Notes under the pieces: model-generated
Databases searched by the model: none
What the model saw: only the letters and a program-made list of their open reading frames with translations
Told to the model about the DNA's origin: nothing
Translations under genes and position numbers: made by a program
Assembly (NCBI RefSeq): GCF_014635345.1
Contig: NZ_BMCU01000002.1
Coordinates: 620,001-684,000, forward strand
Length of the DNA: 64,000 nt
Direction of reading: 5' to 3'
From: Rhodococcoides trifolii
GTDB lineage: Bacteria > Actinomycetota > Actinomycetes > Mycobacteriales > Mycobacteriaceae
Shown here: one piece after another, positions 59,536-64,000 of the stretch
Layout of the letters: each line of letters starts with the position of its first letter
How positions within the stretch are numbered: the first letter of the stretch is position 1

Positions 59536-60915
59536 CTACCAGCGTGCCGCAGCGGAGAAGCGGTTCGACGGGTCGACCTCGACTCGGATGCGTTCCAGTG
59601 CGGCGTAGGTGTTCTCGTCCCAGGCCGCGCGCACTCGGTCGGCAGCTGCTCCGGTCGGGGAACCGCCCATGTTCACGTATGCCGTGCCCCGACTCCACGG
59701 TGACAGCTGCTGCAGCAGACGGTCGATCGACGGAAGTACGGCCTCGGCGATCGGCGGAACGAGAACGCCGACGGCCATCACATGAAATGACGCGGACCGA
59801 ATCCCGACAGCGTTGGGATGGTGCGGACGTCGGCTCAATGCGCCGCCCATGAGCCGGATCTCGGCAACGGCCAGCGGCATGTCCAGTACATCCAGGAAGA
59901 GATCGAGCGCGTCGTCGGTGAGGTCTTCGAGCGTCATCCCACGATCGATGCCGGGCATGGGATTCGTCGGATCCATGTGTATGGAGGCAAGGGCCTGGAA
60001 CGGAATCTCGCCCACCGAATCGAGGATCGGCACCGCGAGCCTGCGCAGCGGTTCGACCGTGGCCAGGCCCGTCTCGATGTCCCCGACGTATGCCACCCGC
60101 AGGTGCAGCACCGTGCGGCCGCGCAACGGTTCGGGAAGTTCGGGCACGGGCGGAAGATGTAGCACAGCAACTGAAGTCGACACGTTGTCCGGTACGGTCG
60201 CGGTCCAGTCGCGCCACGCCCGCAGGACCGACGGTGCGTCGGCCGCGTCGAAGAAGAGTCCGCCGCCGACGATCGTGGCGACCGGGAACAGATCGATCAC
60301 GATCTCGGTCACGATGCCGAACGCCGCTCCGCCGCCCCGCACCGCCCAGAACAGTTCCGCGTTCTCGGTGGGACTCACGTTCAGAACGGTGCCATCGCCG
60401 GTGACGAGTGTCAGACTGCGCACGTGATCGGCCGCGTAGCCGAAGGTGCGCCCGACCGGACTCAGGCCGCCGCCGAGGGTGTAGCCGACGACCCCGACCG
60501 TGGTCGAGGAGCCCGCTAGCGCCGCCAGGCCGTGCGGTGCGGCGGCATCGAGCACCGGTTGCCATCGCACGCCGGATCCGACCGTGGCCGTTCGTGCCAC
60601 GGGATCGATGACGAGGGTGTCGAGCAGCCTGGTCGAGACGACGACCGTGTCGGATTCGGTGGAAGCTGCACTGTGTCCGGTGCAGCTCACCGCAACGCGA
60701 AGGCCGTGCTCGGCCGCGACACGAACGGCGGCAGCGACGTCCGCAGTGTCCGCGGCGACGACAACCGCAGCGGCCGCGTGCACGGCACTGAGGTTGAATC
60801 CGGTGAGCTCGTCGCGGTATTGGGGATCGAGTGGAGTCCAGACGGCGCCGGTGGTGGCGGTGTCCAGCTGGTGCGTCACTGCAGTGCGGGGAGAGGTCTC
60901 GTCGAGCATGGTCAT
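59536..60915 (-). CDS. FAD-binding (PCMH/BBE-type) oxidoreductase
   Basis: 459 residues. The PCMH FAD domain has VRVAAEHGLRVAVSCTGHSAAS, where His in TGHS is the likely covalent flavin ligand of this family, TATVGSGVRWQPVLDAAAPHGL and GVVGYTLGGGLSPVGRTFGYAADHVRSLTLVTGDG, then ELFWAVRGGGAAFGIVTEI. The C-terminus NRFSAAARW is a trace of the BBE motif. Members oxidise sugars, alkaloids or antibiotic intermediates; the substrate is unknown. The ATG at 60915 follows AAGGAACC. It lies 98 bases after the stop of the BTAD/AAA regulator on the same strand, which may control it. Confidence 0.87.
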   Translation of the reverse strand: MTMLDETSPRTAVTHQLDTATTGAVWTPLDPQYRDELTGFNLSAVHAAAAVVVAADTADVAAAVRVAAEHGLRVAVSCTGHSAASTESDTVVVSTRLLDTLVIDPVARTATVGSGVRWQPVLDAAAPHGLAALAGSSTTVGVVGYTLGGGLSPVGRTFGYAADHVRSLTLVTGDGTVLNVSPTENAELFWAVRGGGAAFGIVTEIVIDLFPVATIVGGGLFFDAADAPSVLRAWRDWTATVPDNVSTSVAVLHLPPVPELPEPLRGRTVLHLRVAYVGDIETGLATVEPLRRLAVPILDSVGEIPFQALASIHMDPTNPMPGIDRGMTLEDLTDDALDLFLDVLDMPLAVAEIRLMGGALSRRPHHPNAVGIRSASFHVMAVGVLVPPIAEAVLPSIDRLLQQLSPWSRGTAYVNMGGSPTGAAADRVRAAWDENTYAALERIRVEVDPSNRFSAAARW

Positions 60916-61013
60916 CGCGGTGGGTTCCTTCTCGTCTCGGTTCTCGGTGTGCCAGAAGAGGACCACGAACGTTTTGAGGTCCGCTTGGCCTCGACTTGGA
61001 GTGGCGCCTGTCG

Positions 61014-64000
61014 TCAGGACCAAGCCGCGAGCGCGGCCTCGGTTCGGGCGAGCAGATCTGCGGCTCCGCGCCGGTGTCCGTCCGCGTCGTCCTCTCGTCC
61101 CAAGGCCGACGCCACCGCGGCGAGTGCAGTGTCGACGGGTCCACAGAACAGCGACCCGCTGTCCACGCCGGCAAAGGTCCCGGCGAACGGAAGCAACTCG
61201 TCATAGCAGGAGCGACAGACCTCCAGGTCGCGCAACGACGCGGCGGCGGTGGCACGTAGGACGGTCATGGCACGCCAGTAGTAATCCCGCGGTGCGGGTC
61301 GATCGTCGGCCCAGAGCTCGCGCGCCCGGTCCAGATCTCCGGCGCGGATCAGACCGAGGACCCACGCGGGTCGCAGGTACACGGGCATGTCGTGATCGAG
61401 TCGCTCCAGGTCCGTCACGAGCGTGTCCAGCGTGTCGGTCGCAATCGCGACGGACATGCGACCCAACTCACGGATCTCGGTCCCGTGTGAGGTTCCCTCG
61501 GCATCGAGGTAATCGGCAACGGCGTCGTACCTGGTTCGGCCCGAGTCGAACCGTCCGGCGATCAAGTCGACCACGGCGTCGAACAGCGCCAACACCCCGA
61601 GCAACTGGGTCAGCGCCGCACCGCTCGCGCACCGCAGGCTGTCCGAGAGATGCCGGCGAGCACCGGTCAGATCCGCCGCCGACATAGCGGCCAGATACAG
61701 CTGGAAGTGCGCCAGCGCCTGATACTCCGCCATACCGTGTTCCGTTGCGACAGCGAGCAGTTGGTGCGCTCGTGGCCGGCGACCGTCGTCGTGATCCGGC
61801 CCGAAGGCGACGTACCCGAAGGCGTTCAACGCGACGCGTGTCAGCATCGGATCGGCGAGACTGTCCGCAATGCGCACGGCAGACTCGGCGTAGGTACTCG
61901 CCTGCGCGGAATCGAGCCCCTCGATCTCGAACACCGCGGTCGCCATGAGGGCAGCGCGGGTGTGATCGTCCGTGTTCGAATCGGCAAGCAGACGTTCCAG
62001 CGGGTCGAGAACCACACGATCGGCCGTCATGCCTCGGATGTGCCAGATGACCGGAGCCTGCCACGACGACAGAGCGGCGACGAGCGGTCCGGTCTCACCC
62101 AGGGACGTCGCGATCTCGATGGCCTCGTTCCTTCGAGCACGCGCGTTCTCGGTATCCGCCGCTCGTGCCAGGGACGGCACCAGCGCCACGAGAAGGTCGA
62201 GTCGTCCACGCCGATCCAACTCCCCGGACATCTCGGACGTGGCGAGAGCGGAGTGCCACAGCTCCAACGCGTCTCGGTGCGAGCCCAGAGACTCTGCTCG
62301 ACGCGCGGCCGCGACGATGGTGGGTACGAGCTTCGCTGCGGTGTGGCCGGTGGCCCCCTCGGCCGCGTGCCGCGCCAAGGCGGCCATGTCGTCCGGTCGT
62401 CGCGCGGACAGGACGGCGAACACCCTCGCGTGCATGCGGGTGCGCCGCAGCCGGGGGAGGTCTGCGTACAGGGTGTCGAGGACGAGAACGTGCGCGAAAC
62501 GCACTGTATCGCGGTCGGTTTCGACGAGCAGGCCGGCCAGTACCGCGGGTTCGACGGCGTCGAGCAGGTCGTCGTCGCCGATGTCGAGCGCGTCACGCAG
62601 GGTGTCGACGTCGACGGCCCGACCGAGGATCGACGCCATGCGCAGGACGGTGAGGGTGCGCTCGGGGAGGCGAGAAAGTCTGCGCCGCAGGACGTCCGCG
62701 ATCCCCGTCGGCACCTCCCCGCGTCCCGACGACCTGCCCTCGGAGGCCATCAGCCGTGCCAGTTCGCGCACGAACAGGGGGTTGCCGCCTGTGCGCTGGG
62801 CCAGCAAGTCCACCTGCACCGACGTGGGGCGAGACAGACCGTGCTCGGCGGCGAGTGTGACGAGGTGCGGGCGATCGAGTCCGGCCAGTTCGATCTGGGC
62901 AGAGCGGGTGTCGTGCAGGGTCGCCCACGCGGCCCGCAGGTCGTCGGTGGTCTCCGAAGCGCGGTAGGTTGCGACCAGATGTACCGCGCCCGTTCCGAGG
63001 TCGGTGGCGGCCAGGTACCGCACGATCGACATCGTGGTGGTGTCGGCCCGGTGGACGTCGTCGAGTACGACCAGCAAAGGGGTGGACCGGCTGATGGCCG
63101 ATAGATAGTCGGCAACCGCACGTGCGATCGAGAATGATTGCACAGGAACCGAATTCGGTAGGTCGTCCGACATGATGGGTGACAGGCGCATGCGTGTCGC
63201 GTCGTCCATCGGCGCGGTGTCGTCGAGGGCGGCCAGAATCTCGCGCCACGCCCACCCGGGCGGCGCACCGTCGATCTCGGGACACCGGCCCCACCCGACA
63301 CGCCACGATCTCTCGGAGAGGGCGTGAGCGAGCAACCGTGCCAATGTGGTCTTGCCCTCGCCGGCTTCCCCTCGGATCCAGTTGACCGACATGCCGCCGC
63401 CCAAGACGCACAACGCAAGGTCCATCGAACGGGCGAGTTCCCGCGGGCGGCCGTTGGTTCGGGGCAGGCCGGTGGACCGCTCGTCCCGCCGAGCGCTGGG
63501 CTCGGGGTGCGCGACGGGATCGGGCGATGGTGTCACGGCGACGTCGGCGACCCCGATGTCGTTGTGCGAGAGAATGTCCGATTCCAGAGACTGCAACGCG
63601 GGGCCGACGTCCAGTCCGAGGTCTTCGGCAAGGTGAACCCGGCAGCGTCGCAGCACCGCGAGTGCGTCGGTCTGCCGGCCGGACCGGTACAGCGCCAGCG
63701 CCAGCAGTCGCACGGACTCCTCGCGTCCCAGTGATTCCCGCACGTTGGGCTCGAGAACCGCGATGGCCGAACCGTGCGAACCGCGGGCGAGAAGCACCGC
63801 GGCCTCGCGTTCCGTTGCGGTGCGACGAAGGTCGGCAAGGCGGTCCAGTTCGCCGGCGATCCACGGTGCGTCGGCCACTTCCCGGTAGGGCAGGTCCGTC
63901 CAGAGCTTCAGCGCGTCGGCGGGACGGTTGTCGATCACCCGGCGTTCGAAATCCCACACGTCGACTGCGTCGTCGGGCAGGTCGAGAAGGTAACCGGGCG
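61014..64000 (-). CDS. BTAD/AAA-type transcriptional regulator (SARP/LAL-like), 5' end outside window
   Basis: The frame is open to the window edge (995 codons visible), so the N-terminal DNA-binding domain is mostly missing. The first visible residues, GYLLDLPDDAVDVWDFERRV, are the junction between a winged helix and a BTAD domain (to about residue 130, ending LAEDLGLDVGPALQSLE). An AAA ATPase follows, with Walker A RGEAGEGKTTLARLLAHAL and Walker B LLVVLDDVHRADT. The remaining 550 residues are helical TPR-like repeats. No C-terminal LuxR helix-turn-helix was seen. Such proteins activate pathway genes; the adjacent oxidase gene is the obvious candidate target. Confidence 0.87.
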   Translation of the reverse strand, partial: PGYLLDLPDDAVDVWDFERRVIDNRPADALKLWTDLPYREVADAPWIAGELDRLADLRRTATEREAAVLLARGSHGSAIAVLEPNVRESLGREESVRLLALALYRSGRQTDALAVLRRCRVHLAEDLGLDVGPALQSLESDILSHNDIGVADVAVTPSPDPVAHPEPSARRDERSTGLPRTNGRPRELARSMDLALCVLGGGMSVNWIRGEAGEGKTTLARLLAHALSERSWRVGWGRCPEIDGAPPGWAWREILAALDDTAPMDDATRMRLSPIMSDDLPNSVPVQSFSIARAVADYLSAISRSTPLLVVLDDVHRADTTTMSIVRYLAATDLGTGAVHLVATYRASETTDDLRAAWATLHDTRSAQIELAGLDRPHLVTLAAEHGLSRPTSVQVDLLAQRTGGNPLFVRELARLMASEGRSSGRGEVPTGIADVLRRRLSRLPERTLTVLRMASILGRAVDVDTLRDALDIGDDDLLDAVEPAVLAGLLVETDRDTVRFAHVLVLDTLYADLPRLRRTRMHARVFAVLSARRPDDMAALARHAAEGATGHTAAKLVPTIVAAARRAESLGSHRDALELWHSALATSEMSGELDRRGRLDLLVALVPSLARAADTENARARRNEAIEIATSLGETGPLVAALSSWQAPVIWHIRGMTADRVVLDPLERLLADSNTDDHTRAALMATAVFEIEGLDSAQASTYAESAVRIADSLADPMLTRVALNAFGYVAFGPDHDDGRRPRAHQLLAVATEHGMAEYQALAHFQLYLAAMSAADLTGARRHLSDSLRCASGAALTQLLGVLALFDAVVDLIAGRFDSGRTRYDAVADYLDAEGTSHGTEIRELGRMSVAIATDTLDTLVTDLERLDHDMPVYLRPAWVLGLIRAGDLDRARELWADDRPAPRDYYWRAMTVLRATAAASLRDLEVCRSCYDELLPFAGTFAGVDSGSLFCGPVDTALAAVASALGREDDADGHRRGAADLLARTEAALAAWS

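Overview
The window comes from a high-GC Gram-positive bacterium of the Mycobacteriales, most likely Rhodococcus or a close relative. Gene order runs in parallel with the Mycobacterium tuberculosis segment Rv3039c to Rv2967c, read in reverse, but without PE/PPE genes. Other signs are abundant GTG starts, ATGA/GTGA gene overlaps, a lysine-rich HupB, FbiD (F420 synthesis) and an OlsB-like/PlsC-like pair. The species cannot be fixed from the sequence. No phage, IS element, CRISPR array or origin was seen, and no stretch above 300 bases lacks a feature.

Layout. 1-8.8 kb: the end of a crotonase gene, two methyltransferase-family genes, a lipoprotein, a RibD_C reductase, a hexapeptide acyltransferase, and a minus-strand operon (methyltransferase, GH57, GT4) that matches the mycobacterial methylglucose lipopolysaccharide locus Rv3030-Rv3032. 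9-16 kb: etfBA with a strong terminator, then a GNAT/PlsC lipid pair, cysteine desulfurase, mnmA and a core-MetE-like gene. 16-25.5 kb: ligA, an ACT protein, gatCA, pfkA, gatB, an LppZ-like lipoprotein and a DoxX protein. 26-32.5 kb: the branched-chain amino acid block ilvBNC, serA and leuB, headed by a clear leader-peptide attenuator. 32.5-37.5 kb: an MFS transporter, a fumarylacetoacetate hydrolase family gene, gltX, a YihY/BrkB protein, tRNA-Gln(CTG) and tRNA-Glu(CTC). 37.5-42 kb: a DUF5302 miniprotein, an IclR regulator divergent from leuCD, and hupB. 41.5-53.5 kb: mutT1-like, ppk, fbiD, gpsA, a Cys/Met-metabolism PLP enzyme, ddl, a DUF3515 protein, an Lrp/AsnC-like domain, thiL, a GNAT, a gamma-carbonic-anhydrase-like protein, ung, a crotonase and rpmB. 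53.7-64 kb: recG and pyc, followed by a departure from the M. tuberculosis gene order with an FAD-linked oxidase and a large BTAD/AAA regulator that runs off the end.

The most unusual signal is a dispersed 21-bp element (GACCGGCCTCCGGCCTACCC followed by G). Eight full copies and one shortened copy lie at five places, four of them as same-direction pairs 30-35 bp apart. It lies inside the 5' ends of three genes (the first methyltransferase, gltX, fbiD), where it is read in three different frames. It also forms the upstream half of the gatB promoter and sits between pyc and the accessory module.

A second theme is leaderless initiation. At least thirteen starts are preceded by a TANNNT -10 box at 6-8 nt, including the ilv leader peptide and a ten-residue upstream ORF that overlaps the gpsA start.
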